From positions 28,078,472-28,142,471 of the forward strand of contig NC_089276.1 of the NCBI RefSeq assembly GCF_963678975.1: 64,000 nt of DNA. Reading direction: 5' to 3'. The notes below the pieces were generated by a model. The model worked only from the letters and a program-made list of their open reading frames with translations. It was not told where the DNA came from and made no database searches. Of this stretch, positions 11,700-23,552 are shown one piece after another. A program made the translations under genes and the position numbers. The DNA is from Dysidea avara. Lineage: Eukaryota; Porifera; Demospongiae; Dictyoceratida; Dysideidae. How positions within the stretch are numbered: position 1 is the stretch's first letter; every line of letters starts with the position of its first letter.

Positions 11700-12651
11700 T
11701 CATTACAAGTAAACACAATCCTTTAGCTACCTGTAGTAATCTGTAGAGTTGATATCTCATGATAGTCCAAAATCTGCTATCTTAATTTCCAGTCCTGTAG
11801 CAACTAAGCAATTCCTTGTAGCCAAGTCCCTGTGTACCAAACCCTGGTTACTAAGGTACTCCTTCCCTTCTGCAATCTGCTCCACTATGTGTAACAAGTC
11901 ACTCAGTTGTAGGAAACATGTCTCTTTTTCTGATTCATCACAGTCGGGGCCCAAACCAATGGCAGAGCGAAGGTAAGAGTTGAGATCCCCAAGGTCCATG
12001 TACTCAAATATCATACAATATGGTTCTATTATAGTACACACTCCTAATAGTCCAACTATTCTAGGATGATCCAGTTTGGACATGAATGTCACCTCTATAG
12101 GAACAAGGCAGTTGTATAATATGTGTGTGACATATAATGTACAGTATATATATAGTAATGAAACTACAGAATACTCTTAATTAATTTAAATAGCTACTGC
12201 AATTGTCATGACTTCATGAGTTAAGCCCGAAGTTATGACGTATTGATGTTACATAAATCGAAGTGGCTATATTTACGGGCCCGTAATGTAGGATTTTTTT
12301 GCTATATTTACGGCATTCCTAAGTGCGCATGTGCAAGCATCTTGTGACTTACGGTGAAAATATTTACTGCGGTTTTCCAAGTTCTTGCAATGCAAAGCGT
12401 CATGCGCTAATAATATGTGTCAGTATGCGCAGTTCTTTAAATACACTTGTAATGTTCTGTGGCTGTCCAGTTGTATGCGTAGGCATGCCTAAAGTCCTGT
12501 GGGTCAGTAGTCTTCACTGAAAACCCACTGCTGAACAACTGCACACCACACGCTTGTACAACGCATGACGCTTTGCATTGCAAGAACGTGGAAAACCGCA
12601 GTATTTAGCCAGTCGTTTGTTGTATAACTCGAGTATCAAACACACTAGTTG

Positions 12652-12775
12652 TATGAAGGTAGGTTTTTGGGTGAGTTCAAGGCAAGCTAGGGTTGGAGCG
12701 AGCGAAGTGAGCGTCCCGGCGAAGCTGGGCCAACCCTAGCTTGCCTCAAACTCACCCAAAAACTTACCTTCATAC
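12652..12775. repeat. Foldback nested in the Mutator-like element
   Basis: Arms TGTATGAAGGTAGGTTTTTG and its inverse surround a GC-richer loop (GGAGCGAGCGAAGTGAGCGT); about 50-bp arms pair nearly perfectly. Probably a separate insertion. Confidence 0.7.
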
Positions 12776-12944
12776 AGACAGTAAAAGTCATCATTGTGTT
12801 TAACAGGCAAACGTCAGGTTAACATTAGGGTTAGAGTCGGGTTCAGCTTTGGTTTCTTCTTCACTTCACTGGTATGGGTTAGACTATATAGTATTTTATA
12901 TTAGTAACATTTAAATAGTACAAAAACAAAAGGAATAGCCAGCA

Positions 12945-13020
12945 AGTACCGGTGGTACAGTGGTAGATTGTGGGTACTCCAAACCTGGATGTGTGGGTTC
13001 GAGCCTCAGTCACATCACAC
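12945..13020 (+). mobile_element. tRNA-derived SINE head
   Basis: An RNA polymerase III A box (TGGTACAGTGG, 12952-12962) and a canonical B box (GGTTCGAGCC, 12996-13005) lie 33 bp apart. They are embedded in a tRNA-like stretch starting ACCGGTGGTACAGTGG. A T-run follows at 13021. No full tRNA cloverleaf is proposed. A truncated copy is at 6611. Confidence 0.65.
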
Positions 13021-13340
13021 CTTTTTTCTTCATTTCTTATACCTTTTTGTGTCACGATTTTCTCAAAGTTTTTAAATAGCAAATGTAACAAGCTAAGTCA
13101 CGAGATGCTTGCACATGCGCACTTAGGAATGCCATAAATATAGCAAAAAAATCCTATGTTACGGGCCTGTAAATATAGCCACTTCGTACATAAATTATAC
13201 ATATTTTATGAGTTCATCTGTATCATAAATTTAACTTATGTAGTAGCATTTTGCTATCAATAAAAGTTTTCATTTTTATCCAAATCTTGTGACGGTATTG
13301 TTCCCAGAAATGAAATGCAAAAGGTTAAATTCCTGCAAGT

Positions 13341-13841
13341 CAAGGGCATCAGAGTAGGTGTGACCAGTGAGACCAAAGCCTCACCACTTTTTAGCTTTAA
13401 AAAAAACTTTCAAACTTGATGAAGCCAAAACCAAAAGTAGTAAGTATGAAATATTTAATGGTAACAATTGACAGAAACAACACATATCTAACCTGTTTTT
13501 TACTCAAAACAGCTTCAAGTCGACTTTTTACATGTTAAGTGTCTCTAAAAATAATTGTATATTCAGCTTTCCTGTGTTTCTCTTTGCAGCTATTTTGGAA
13601 TCATTCCTTACAGCTTATCTAAACTCAAATGATAAGCTTTAAGAGTTAGACAGTATTATGGAGGTGCTTTTTGGCAGTATCCAGTTATGTCATTAAACAC
13701 TTGTCAGGTAGCTGAGCTAACTAGCACCTTGCACACAGTGCTAGTTACAGCCCAAAACTTGCTTCTCAAAAATTTCTGGGAAGGGGGAGACATTCCCCCA
13801 GACTGAGCCTTACCACTTTCACTTTTACTCTGACGCCCCTA
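13341..13841. mobile_element. hAT-like element, 8-bp TSD
   Basis: A 501-bp element with inverted ends CAAGGGCATCAGAG / CTCTGACGCCCCTA and an exact 8-bp duplication CTGCAAGT at 13333-13340 and 13842-13849. Noncoding, within intron 5 of the kinase pseudogene. Confidence 0.8.
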
Positions 13842-14521
13842 CTGCAAGTGTATGCAATTTAGTTAGATAGATTTGGCAAAGCCGACTTATAGCTTACACC
13901 AAAACAAAGAGTTCCTTCAGTTTTTGTATTCTTTACCTCTAACTTCAGTGGCGATAATTGATGAGTGTCACCAGTTATAGTGTGATTTTGGGGCATCCTA
14001 CACACCAATGCCTGATGTTTAGTTTTGCTCTGATTTCCCGCAAGTTTGAATCTCACTTATGTATGATAAAAAATTTGGTGGAGAAAATTTTGATGAATCC
14101 AATACCACATTGTCTCCATCTTTTTATTAAGACTTTACAGGACAAGTGATGAAGGTCTGTAAGACTCCTGGTCCTACAGCCTGTTAAAAGATGTTACAGA
14201 AAGTATGTTTGAAAAGGTGGAGTAGGAGAAATTTAGTTTGTAAAAAAATGGACAAATTTTTTGGCAAGTTGAAACTGAATTGCCAAATTCACCAAAACTT
14301 TACCCCACTAAAATTATACATAGCTAACTTAATTCTTTCCGTTCCCAAATATTCTTTGATTATATGCTTACTTTTTTCACATTATTTATGCCAGACTCTA
14401 CATTGACATACCGTAAGTTGGGAAAATTTGTCAAAAAAATTTTTTTCGTCACTGGCTGTATCAACGAAAATTAAAATGACATTATCTATATGAACAATTT
14501 GTACATACAAATATTAACATA

Positions 14522-14772
14522 TGTGACCGGATTTGCGAAAAGGTACCTTTTACACACATTTTACGTACCAGTAAACAAAATAATGTAACTCTTGACTCCT
14601 TATACTGATTAGCTTCCTCTTAGCATCAACATGCAGCCAGTTACTGTAGCTATACTAATGGAAAATTTCAGGCAATTATATGTCATAATCAAAACAATAT
14701 TAAGCTTCAAAGTTCAAAAATTGGATCAAATTTTGTGTGTGAAAAAGGTACCTTTTTGCAAGTCCGGTCACA
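14522..14772. mobile_element. 251-bp MITE, TGTGACCGGATTTGCG ends, TA TSD
   Basis: Inverted ends TGTGACCGGATTTGCGAAAA pair with TTTTTGCAAGTCCGGTCACA, flanked by TA on both sides (14520-14521, 14773-14774), suggesting a Tc1/mariner-type MITE. A second copy of the same length lies inverted at 46149-46399. This one sits inside an older repeat with CGAAAATTTTC-type segments (about 14410-14880). Confidence 0.8.
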
Positions 14773-14953
14773 TATAGTTCTTCTGTCAAAAATATTTTCG
14801 TCAATTAGGTTAGTAACGAAAATACATTTAATACATGAAATTTTAATAATACACGAAAATTTTCTACATCAACATTTTCCTGATTTATGGGTAAAAGGTG
14901 TAAAAGTGAAGCTGTGTAGCTGCATGTAATACAGATGCAATGCTAATAACTTT

Positions 14954-16060
14954 ACAAGTACACAGAAAAATTTGGAATTTTCAACTAGAGTAGGGACCAT
15001 AGCACATCGATAAAAAGTACTGAAATAAGCTGGAGTAGTGCACGATATTAAATCACAGTAAAACAATAAGAAGTGTTATATCCCTACTGTGCATTTCCAT
15101 TATGGTATCTTGAGCACAGTAGGGATATAACACTTCTTATTGTTTTACTGTGAATTAATATCATGCACTACTCCAGCTTGTTTCAGTACCTTTTATCGAT
15201 GTATTATGGTCCCTACTGTAGTTGAAAATTCCAAATTTTTCTGCGTACTTGTTTTTTAAACTTTTTTTGTAAATAATAATTATGACTGTTGAACCCACGC
15301 ATACTGCATTTGAAATGGCGCCATGCACCCCAATTATCGTCTGAAAAGTGAAGTATCCATTACGCTTCGTTGTCAGCTATGTTCAACCTGTTACACAACA
15401 TTTCAAATCAAGAACTGTTCGAAAAGCACCTCTGCAATCCATGCATACCGAAAGAAAGAAATAGTGCCGCGCGACCCAGTTATATCAAAGTGAAGTATAC
15501 ATTACGCTTCGTTGTCGGCTATGTTCAACCCGTTACACAGCAGTATGAATCAAGAACTGTTTGAAAAGCACCTCTGATATCAAAATAGCTACTATGATGA
15601 ATACAGACGATTTCCGTTACGAAGGGAAGCCATCACGTGCTATCACCAAATCAACACTTTTCGCTGTCAGCAAAGATGAATGGAACACAAAGGAGGACAC
15701 TGGTAAGTCCATGAAGAATGCATTGTACATACTGCGGTATGCCAAAAGGCACCTGTTGGGCCGAAGTGATGTCAAACAGTGAAAAAATCAAGCCCATAGC
15801 CTTAGCCGTTATCGAGTTACGCTTGTCTGGAGGCATCAGTCAGTTACTTACTTACTCAGTCAGTAGAAAATTCCGTTTAATAAATTATTTTTAAAATTCC
15901 GTAGCAACTTGCTGAAAGCGTTTCGGGTTGATCTGAAAGCTTGTTTGGGCTTAGTTTCACCTAACCAATACTGCCTGATTGTCATAAGGGGAAATTGAGA
16001 CAGTTTTTTGGGTGATATTATTTCGTGGGCCACGCCTACTCCTTTGTGGTCCCTACTATA
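14954..16060. repeat. 1.1-kb repeat, copy 1: foldback head and coding-like body
   Basis: Positions 14954-15252 form a long hairpin (arms about 130 bp, ending TAGGGACCAT / ATGGTCCCTA). A body to about 16055 again ends TGGTCCCTA. The body is shared with 16875-17805. It includes a plus-strand frame (to 15780) with NTDDFRYEGKPSRA and KSMKNALYILRYAKRHLLGR, and an opposite-strand frame with QYWLGETKPKQAFRSTRNAF. Differences between copies in the plus frame are mostly synonymous or conservative. Within copy 1, about 15347-15444 is duplicated at about 15488-15575. Class unknown. Confidence 0.65.
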
Positions 16061-16874
16061 CACTACTATCGTAGTGTATGATAACAGTAGACAATCCTTG
16101 TAAAAACAGCTTGGCTGTAAAAGAAGGCCCATTGATGGCAACCAAATTAGCTGATATCCGGAGCAGCCAAAACTGAGCGTTAATACTATTACTACTATGT
16201 AACCAAAGTAAACAAGGTTTTAATATCTGACCATTATTGATTGTCAGTCTTGTAGCAAAAAGGCAATGAACCTTATAATAATTTTTTTTCTTTAAGTGGT
16301 TGACTGCTCTATTAGAATATCCATGTTCAGAACATAATATGACAATATCAACTATGTCCCAGTAGTCTCATTCAAAACATGCATGGTAGGATTTTTGAAT
16401 CATCGTCACGTAGATTCTGCTAAAACCCCAAGTACCACTTATACTAGTATTTTCCAATGTAAACAAAACAATTGTTACAGTTATACTGTATGTTGATATT
16501 GACAGGATGAGACTGAGAAATAGAATGCATAATTGTATGGTTTTATAATACAGTAACAGGCTAGTGAAGAAATGATGGCTAACTAGTTAATTATGCACTA
16601 CAAATTAGGGCATTGGCCAACTTCCTCAACACTGATTCGCCTCATGTTAGATGAATGACTTAGTATGGATACAAGTATTGTTTGTGTCTGCTACGAAATG
16701 AAAACTTGTTGCACATCCACGAGCTGAGGTACTAAAATATGTGAATTGTGGTGAGGATTGCGTGCTACATGTAAATAGCTCACAGCAGTGACTTCAACTT
16801 ATTAATTGCTTAATTTAAGGGGTACACTTTATTTCCTCAGCAGCGTGACCAACTATGGTATATTGCTATATGCA
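16061..16874. other. Unassigned intronic stretch
   Basis: No gene seen. One inverted copy of the 20-bp motif (TGACTGCTCTATTAGAATAT) lies at 16301-16320. Confidence 0.4.
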
Positions 16875-17805
16875 ACAAGTACACAAAAAATTAGAACTTT
16901 CAACTAGAATAGGGACCATAATTATATTATATATATAGCACATCGATAAAAAGTACTGAAACAAGCTGGAGTAGTGCACGATATTAAATCATAGTAAAAC
17001 AATAAGAAGTGTTATACGTATCCCAGTGCACTCAAGATACCATAATGGAAATGCACAGTAGGGATATAACACTTCTTATTGTTTTACTGTGATTTAATAT
17101 TGTGCACTACTTCAGCTTACTGATGTGATATATATGGTCCCTACTCTAGTTGAAATTCTATTTTTTTTTTGTACTTGTTAACTTTTTTTGTATTATTATG
17201 ACTAGTGAACCCATGCATACCACATCTGAAATGGTGCTGCGCACCCCAGCTATATCAGTTATTGTCTGAAAAGTGAAGTACGTATCTGTTGTCAGCTTAT
17301 GTTCAACCCGTTACACAGCATTTCGAATCAAGAACTGTTCGAAAAGCATCTCTGCAATCAAAATAGCCACTATGAAAAATACAGACGATTTCCGTTACAA
17401 AGGGAAGCCATCATGTGCTACTGCCAAATCAACACTTTACGTTGTCAGCAAAGATGGAGGACACTGGTAAGTCCATGAAGAATGCATTGTACGTACTGCG
17501 GTATGCCAAAAGGCACCTCTTGGGCCGAAGTGACGTCAAACAGTCAAGCCTGTAGCCTTAGCCGTTGTCAAGTTACGCTTGTCTGAAGGCATCAGTCAGT
17601 CAGTTACTCAGTCAGTGGAAAATTCCATTAAATTTTTTTTAAATACCGTAATAACTTGTTGAAAGCATTTCGGGTCAATCTGAAGGTTTGTTTGGGTTTT
17701 GTTTTGCCTAACCAATACTGCCTCATCATTGTCAGGGAATATTGAGGCTGGTTTTTGGGTGATGTTATTTCATGGGCCATGCCTACTCCTTTGTGGTCCC
17801 TACTA
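16875..17805. repeat. 1.1-kb repeat, copy 2
   Basis: Same architecture and orientation as copy 1: hairpin head (16875 to about 17165), then the body to TGGTCCCTACTA at about 17804. It keeps NTDDFRYKGKPS and KSMKNALYVLRYAKRHLLGR but has a 14-bp deletion that breaks the frame after VSKDG, and lacks the internal duplication of copy 1. Confidence 0.65.
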
Positions 17806-18613
17806 ATCATACTGTATGATTTGTTGCCTACTTTATTAGAGTGTATAGGCATTCAATAACAATTGTTCAAAATGGCTACCCCTCTCTATGCACAGCATAC
17901 AGAAGTTTCACAAAGTAACTGAACTTCTGTTAAAGTATATAAATAGCACCTCATGATCACTAGTTTATCACTGTTAATTGACTTGGACCAAAATATATTA
18001 CATGCACAAGAAAGCACGACAAAACATACATGCATTAAATGCACTTGCAAAACTTGAGATCAAATGGAAAAGTGCAATTTATTTTCCATAAGCACAGTTG
18101 AGATTCTTGAGAACACTCAACTGTACCTACCACCACCAAGACAGCTGGATGGCACATGATGAGTAATCAGCAGCGTAGTCACACAAAAATTATTGGTAGT
18201 AAGATTACTCTCTACAAACAGGTTGGAAAACCCACAATAGGAGTGAAAAACGTGTGAAATCAAAGGTGGTGGCCATGAAATTGCTGCAGTGATGTTGATA
18301 ATAAATTTTATAAATGCGGCCATTTTTAAAATTTATTATCATCCATATCAATAAGCTAGTACAATCCCAACTCAGCTGTTTAGTGCATATTATGTACTGG
18401 GTTTCAATCCACAACATACATATATAATATATGAAGGCTCCAAAAATAATTTTTAAAACATTTCCTTGCTTGTGCTATACTGATAATGATAAATCACTCA
18501 GAGCTTGATCTCATATAAGCTTTATTTAGCATTTTGGCCGTGAGCCTCGCATGCTTTATTATCAGTATATCACTCATGGCAATGCTTTAACATACACAAA
18601 AGTATTCTACAAC
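17806..18613. other. Unassigned intronic stretch
   Basis: Part of intron 5 of the kinase pseudogene; no features supported. Confidence 0.4.
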
Positions 18614-19399
18614 CTTTGAAAAACTCCACCACAACAACATTATCATCCATAGTAGCATCAGTTTTTAACTGCTTCACCGCTACAATAGTAGAATCTTCTC
18701 CTTCAATTATATTAGTTGCCATCCCCTGGTAGACCCATCCAAATGCTCCCTCACCTAACTCTCTAACAAATTCAATCCTATCTGAGGAAAACTCCTTATC
18801 ATGAGGACTAGATCGCGCCAAGGATTCTACTCGATCAAATATTGGATTACCAGTTTGATATTGCTCTGCCATCATCTGAATAGTAAAGACAACTTCTTGT
18901 GTTTTGTAACGTCGATAGAACCACACTATGAATAATGTCATCGTCACTGTAATAACTACAAACACTACAACAGGAACTGCCACTGCTGCTGCTACAGATG
19001 ATGATTCCACAACAGTGTTTGGTGGTTTACTAGGAGGGTCTGTGTCATTAAAACATCCACCAGTAGCATTGAACATTGAAGAAAATGCTTCAAACGGAAA
19101 CTCTGTAATGCCTGTAAATTCTTTTTAAAAATGAGAAAAAAAACTATCAGAATTGTAATATCTTGTGAGTGATTTAGTGCTCAATAATATGCAGATACAC
19201 ACATTATAATTTTTCGTGTAAATAACATAATTCAGTTTTTGTTACAAAATAAATATGAGTACAAAATCAATTAGTATATAATGCTAGCTATGCCAGTACA
19301 CCAGCCATATCTTTTGTTCAATTTAAGGCAAAGTGTGACTATCTGGCTTTGATATTGTAGCTTTGAACTTTCAACTATGACACATCAAGTATTACAAAA

Positions 19400-19767
19400 T
19401 AGGGATGCCACGGCATAGAAATTTTTATGTCACATGTCATAGAGGTTTATGTCACGACATGTATTATGTCACGACATGAGCAATTCTTAAAGTTTCAAAA
19501 CTGAAGCTGTTACTTATATAGCTATTTTGATTCAAACATGCAAAAATATGAACTTAAACATCAGCAATATTAAATATGACATCAACAACCAACAATTGCT
19601 CATACTCATCTGTCAAATTTCCTCATATTTATTGCGATAAAAATGAATGGAAAAGTGTGCATTATTAGAAGACAATTATGTCACGACATAAAGAAGCCTA
19701 TGTCATATCATACCATGGAGCTTTATGTCACAACATGTTGTATGTCACGACTATCGTGGCATCCCTA
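19400..19767. mobile_element. hAT-like MITE, TAGGGATGCCACG ends, 8-bp TSD
   Basis: A 368-bp element with imperfect inverted ends (TAGGGATGCCACGGCAT and ATCGTGGCATCCCTA) and an exact 8-bp duplication TTACAAAA at 19392-19399 and 19768-19775. The interior carries repeated TTATGTCACGACAT palindromes. A variant 20-bp motif (GATACTCTAATAAAGCAGTCA) follows at 19811-19831. Confidence 0.85.
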
Positions 19768-19941
19768 TTACAAAAGTGGAGAGACAACACTACCATTGTA
19801 CCAATGCCAAGATACTCTAATAAAGCAGTCATACAGTAGTAGTAGTAGTACAACAAAGTAAAGAGTAAAGCACATTAGGTTATTGTGCACTTGCAGATAA
19901 TGCTTTTATTTGATGTATTCTGTCAGGAGTTATATGATAGG

Positions 19942-20453
19942 CAGTGTTGGGCAAGTTACTTTGTAAAAGTAACTAGTTACATATTACATATTACTTGCAA
20001 CTGAACTATTTAGTTACAGTTACATATTACCCATTAAATAAAGTAACTGTAATAATATTACATATTATATTACTTTGTGTCCACAGCCTTAAGCTGTCAC
20101 ATGTGAAACTACCACCTTATCACGTGACATGATTGCGCTGTTGGACAATATGCAAATTTTGGTTATAAGTAAGAAGCTGGTGAATAAGCTTCATTCAGTA
20201 GGCCTCGTTACTTCGCTGTGGCTAGGCATTACTCAAAGAGATTAGTAACTTCGTTACTTATAGTAATAATATTACGTAATATTAGATTCGTTACAGTAAC
20301 TATATTACTTAGGTAACGCGTTACATTTGTAAGTAAAGTAGCTTGCGTTATATTACCTGTTTTTATAGCGTATTTCGTTATATTACTTTGTTACGACAAA
20401 AGTAATAATATTACGTAACGCGTTACATAAGTAGCGCGTTACTCCCAACACTG
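19942..20453. mobile_element. hAT-like MITE, CAGTGTTGGG ends
   Basis: A 512-bp element starting CAGTGTTGGGCAAGTTACTT and ending GTTACTCCCAACACTG. It is dominated by GTAACGCGTTAC-like palindromes, a terminus type widespread in animal hAT MITEs. Flanking 8-mers ATGATAGG and ACGATAGG differ at one base. Related copies are at 31847-32401 and 41285-41564. Confidence 0.85.
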
Positions 20454-22569
20454 ACGATAGGCTTTATGTAAACTCAGTCTTCAAACGTGACTGGATTTTG
20501 GACAAACGATCCAAATCGCACATTAGAAGTTTCGAGATAAACGGTTTTAAAGAATTGAAGCCAGCATAACTCTCCAAGGATAGCAAGCACGCGTATGAAA
20601 TTTACACAAAAGATGCATCAATCTGTTACCTTTCAAGCCACTTCCAGTACCTGTAGCTGCTTGTACAGTTTTTCGTCAAATAAGATAGAAAATCTGAGCA
20701 GTTGGACGAGCGAAGTAGTATCACGAGTGCTCACAAAGGGGTGGAGGCTGGGGGGTGGCGGGGAGGGCAAAAGATAGACCTCAAAATGGAGGCAGACCAC
20801 GATTGGAGTCCAGACACGAGATTACAGGGCTGTGCTGGCTCCTTAGTGGCTGATATGTAGCAAAATCTACAGAGAACACGTCTGGCCAACATTACAAGGC
20901 TGTCCACCAGTAAACCACTGATTCTTGCCAGGCCAGGTCCTTCACAAGGCCTGAAACCGCCATTTGGGCACTCCACACCACCCAGAAAAGACGTCTATTA
21001 AAACCAGCCTCGTGTAGTTTGAGTAGTGCTGAGGGTCAAAACTTGTAGTACGATAGTGTAGCTATCCACTGGTGGTGTTAGTTTGATTTTGCCTGATGTG
21101 CGATTTGGTTCGGTTCTGTAAAATCTGGTCACAAATGTACTTCAAATATACTTCAAATGTAATTTATGAGTAAGTTTGGCTGAATGAAAGTTTCGCTTCA
21201 AACATGTATATAATAGCATACACCAATTAATCCCGGATGGAGCATTTGGGGAAAATGCACCCCCCCCCCCCCCTCCTCACCTTGTGGAGTAGCCATAGCT
21301 ACTTCTTTTGATTAAAACTTTAAGTCAGGCCAAGATCAATTTATAACTCATGAAAATATGCACATTTTACTAGCATTTAATGTTACAAATTCACCTAAAA
21401 CCAAGGCAAACTAGCAGTGAAATTGTCACCAGCACCTTCGTGTGTACTAAGTGTCTCTAAAAATAAGCTGTTGCTTTCATAGCCTTTTAAAGTCATAAAG
21501 TCTATCTGCAAAAGCCAAATAGCAAAAATCAACAGTGAGACATTAAGAGGTGATTATTTGCTGCTTCAAAAATGCAGCAACTAACAAGAGAATCTGGTTC
21601 TCTCCAAATGCCTGTTTGTGCCCCTCCCCTTACTAGCTCCTGGATCTGCCCCTGCATAGGAAGCTAAGCCAATAATTGCTATTGCTCTAGTTAATACTAC
21701 TCAAGTACTCAACTATACATTATATATAGAGCCAAGAGTTCTATACAAACACTGCCATGAGTTCACCATTATATTGGTTAATGGGTGTTGAATACAATTC
21801 CACCTGTTGATAGGTGTTGAATAATATGGTGAAGCCTTTATTTTAAAGAAAAAAAGTGAAGTGTTTATGTGTACTCTACTGATTTTTTCTGCATTCGACA
21901 GAGTATTTTAGTGCAATATTTCTTCACAAGTTATTGGGGTGGTGAATAATTACCTAACTAGCCAACTTATTTGAGTAGTGTGTCATGTGGCCAAGAAAGC
22001 CAGTGTACCAGTGCAACCAGACCAAGCATGTGTAATTGGCAGGAGAAAATGTGATTTTTCACACACCATGCATGGTCCCTCTCCAAAGCAGTTTGTTTTT
22101 GCATTATAGCTGTCTGCCAGGTACGACAGGCCATACACCAAATTTGATTAAATTCGCTTCTACCATTCCTGAGATATAGGCACACACTTTGTTTGGTGTA
22201 TCATGACATGCAGCACACAAACACTATTGGAATCACAGGTGGCCACACTGCTCTGTTAGTGGCGCACCTAGCTTCTTAGTACTATTACATAATTACAATG
22301 ATACTGCACTATAGGATGGAACAGTTTGCCAACATTTCAACTTCACCTATCTAGACGTTTTATAGGGAACTAAGGTACAGTATGAAGCTAACCTGTACAG
22401 AGAAATGTTGGTTTTCAGTGTACGCTTACACATTGACATTTCCAAAAAATGTGCTTATAAAATAGGATTTATCATCAGCCAAACTATAGTTCAATAGTAG
22501 TTGTCCAACAATATGTAATTATTATAAAAGCAGTTACAGTATAACTATACACTGAGAATTAGGCATTAC
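20454..22569. other. Intronic stretch with one hAT-like end
   Basis: Intron of the kinase pseudogene. A degenerate hAT-like right end (GGATCTGCCCCTG) stands at about 21642-21654, with a poly-C run at 21261-21274 that may belong to the same element. Nothing else is supportable. Confidence 0.4.
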
Positions 22570-23349
22570 CTCTTGATGATCCACTTCCACAGAGTTTAGC
22601 AAAATACAATTCTACTGGATCAAAACTTTTTCTTGCAGTGAATGCATTTATAGTAAACTTGGTAACAACTCGTCTGCTCTCATTGAAGGCAGAACAAGGG
22701 TACACACTGAACACTCCTACACAGTAAATAATACAATTCATAAAGTATAAGCTATGGCAGAGTTGGTCAGTTATGTATCATTATGTGTGAGTGCATGTAT
22801 TGATAACCATAATACAGATATTGGGAAACTGTTTTGTGGTGTCACAATACATAGGGAAGCAATGCATTGTGTTTATAAAAGCTATAGGTTCTTGTGGGTT
22901 CTAGGACACAAAATTTACAGGTATACAATCCGTACATTGGAATACGTTGATCCTAAGAGCCAATAGTTTGTCACTGCACAACAAAAATAATAATGATGCA
23001 CATACGTATCTCAATGGAAGTGTTTGGTACCACAAACATGTTACTTGGGTTGTGGATTAGTAGTTATATAATAATCATAATTTCAGAGGAAATTGGCTGT
23101 TATATCCAGCTACACATGTAGATTATACTTTCTGTTACTAGTACTATGATTCTTGCATACACAACCCATTTTATACATCGGTGATGTTACACTTGTTTGG
23201 GCCCTGCAACTTTGTTACTATTACTCTGATTCCTTTTAAACCACAAAAGGTTTGAGATAAGATTGTTAACCTTTATTGTTTTATCAAGAGTTACCAAGAG
23301 TTAACAATAGAGAGAGAGGCTTGCAGTGTTTTCCTCGTGCTTTTAGTCT

Positions 23350-23552
23350 TCACCTGACGCTTTTTCTTAGGCTTTGGCTCTTCACTCTCCGCTGTAGCAT
23401 TTCTTTTCTTCATGGTCACGTTGTCTAATCATAAGATCACTACACAAAAAATATAGTATTGATACTGGTGCTTACTCATGCGTTGCCATCTTAACCACAC
23501 CTTTGAACCAATTATCGTGTCTAGCCAGAAGCCATTCATATGGTGTGCTCAT
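23350..23552 (-). CDS. Small two-exon gene nested in a kinase intron
   Basis: Exon 1 (23552-23476) encodes 25 residues starting MSTPYEWLLARHDNW and ends at a good donor (GA|GTAAGC). Exon 2 (23440-23350) follows the acceptor TTTTTGTGTAG and continues in phase as DDLMIRQRDHEEKKMLQRRV to a stop, for 55 residues in all. An AATAAA signal stands 73 nt past the stop (23277-23272). The protein is charged and probably all-helical. The gene lies on the same strand within the 1.8-kb intron between exons 3 and 4 of the kinase pseudogene. I do not recognise the family; the charged helical style recalls small ciliary or microtubule-associated proteins, which is only a guess. The exon 2 donor-like CAG|GTGAAG at the stop leaves room for an unseen third exon. 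Confidence 0.45.

Larger units (their letters stand above)
12259..13186. mobile_element. Mutator-like element, 9-bp TSD
   Basis: A 928-bp element in intron 5 of the kinase pseudogene. Terminal inverted repeats of about 90 bp begin CGAAGTGGCTATATTTACGG, and a perfect 9-bp duplication TACATAAAT lies at 12250-12258 and 13187-13195. It contains an inner inverted pair (about 12365-12406 and 12562-12603), a nested foldback (12652-12775), a dispersed segment (12825-12868) and a SINE (12945-13020). No transposase. Class inferred from the long inverted repeats and duplication length. Confidence 0.85.

Noticed and set aside
12945-13020. Functional tRNA gene
   Set aside because: A and B boxes are present but no acceptor stem or plausible anticodon arm can be drawn; a SINE fits better.
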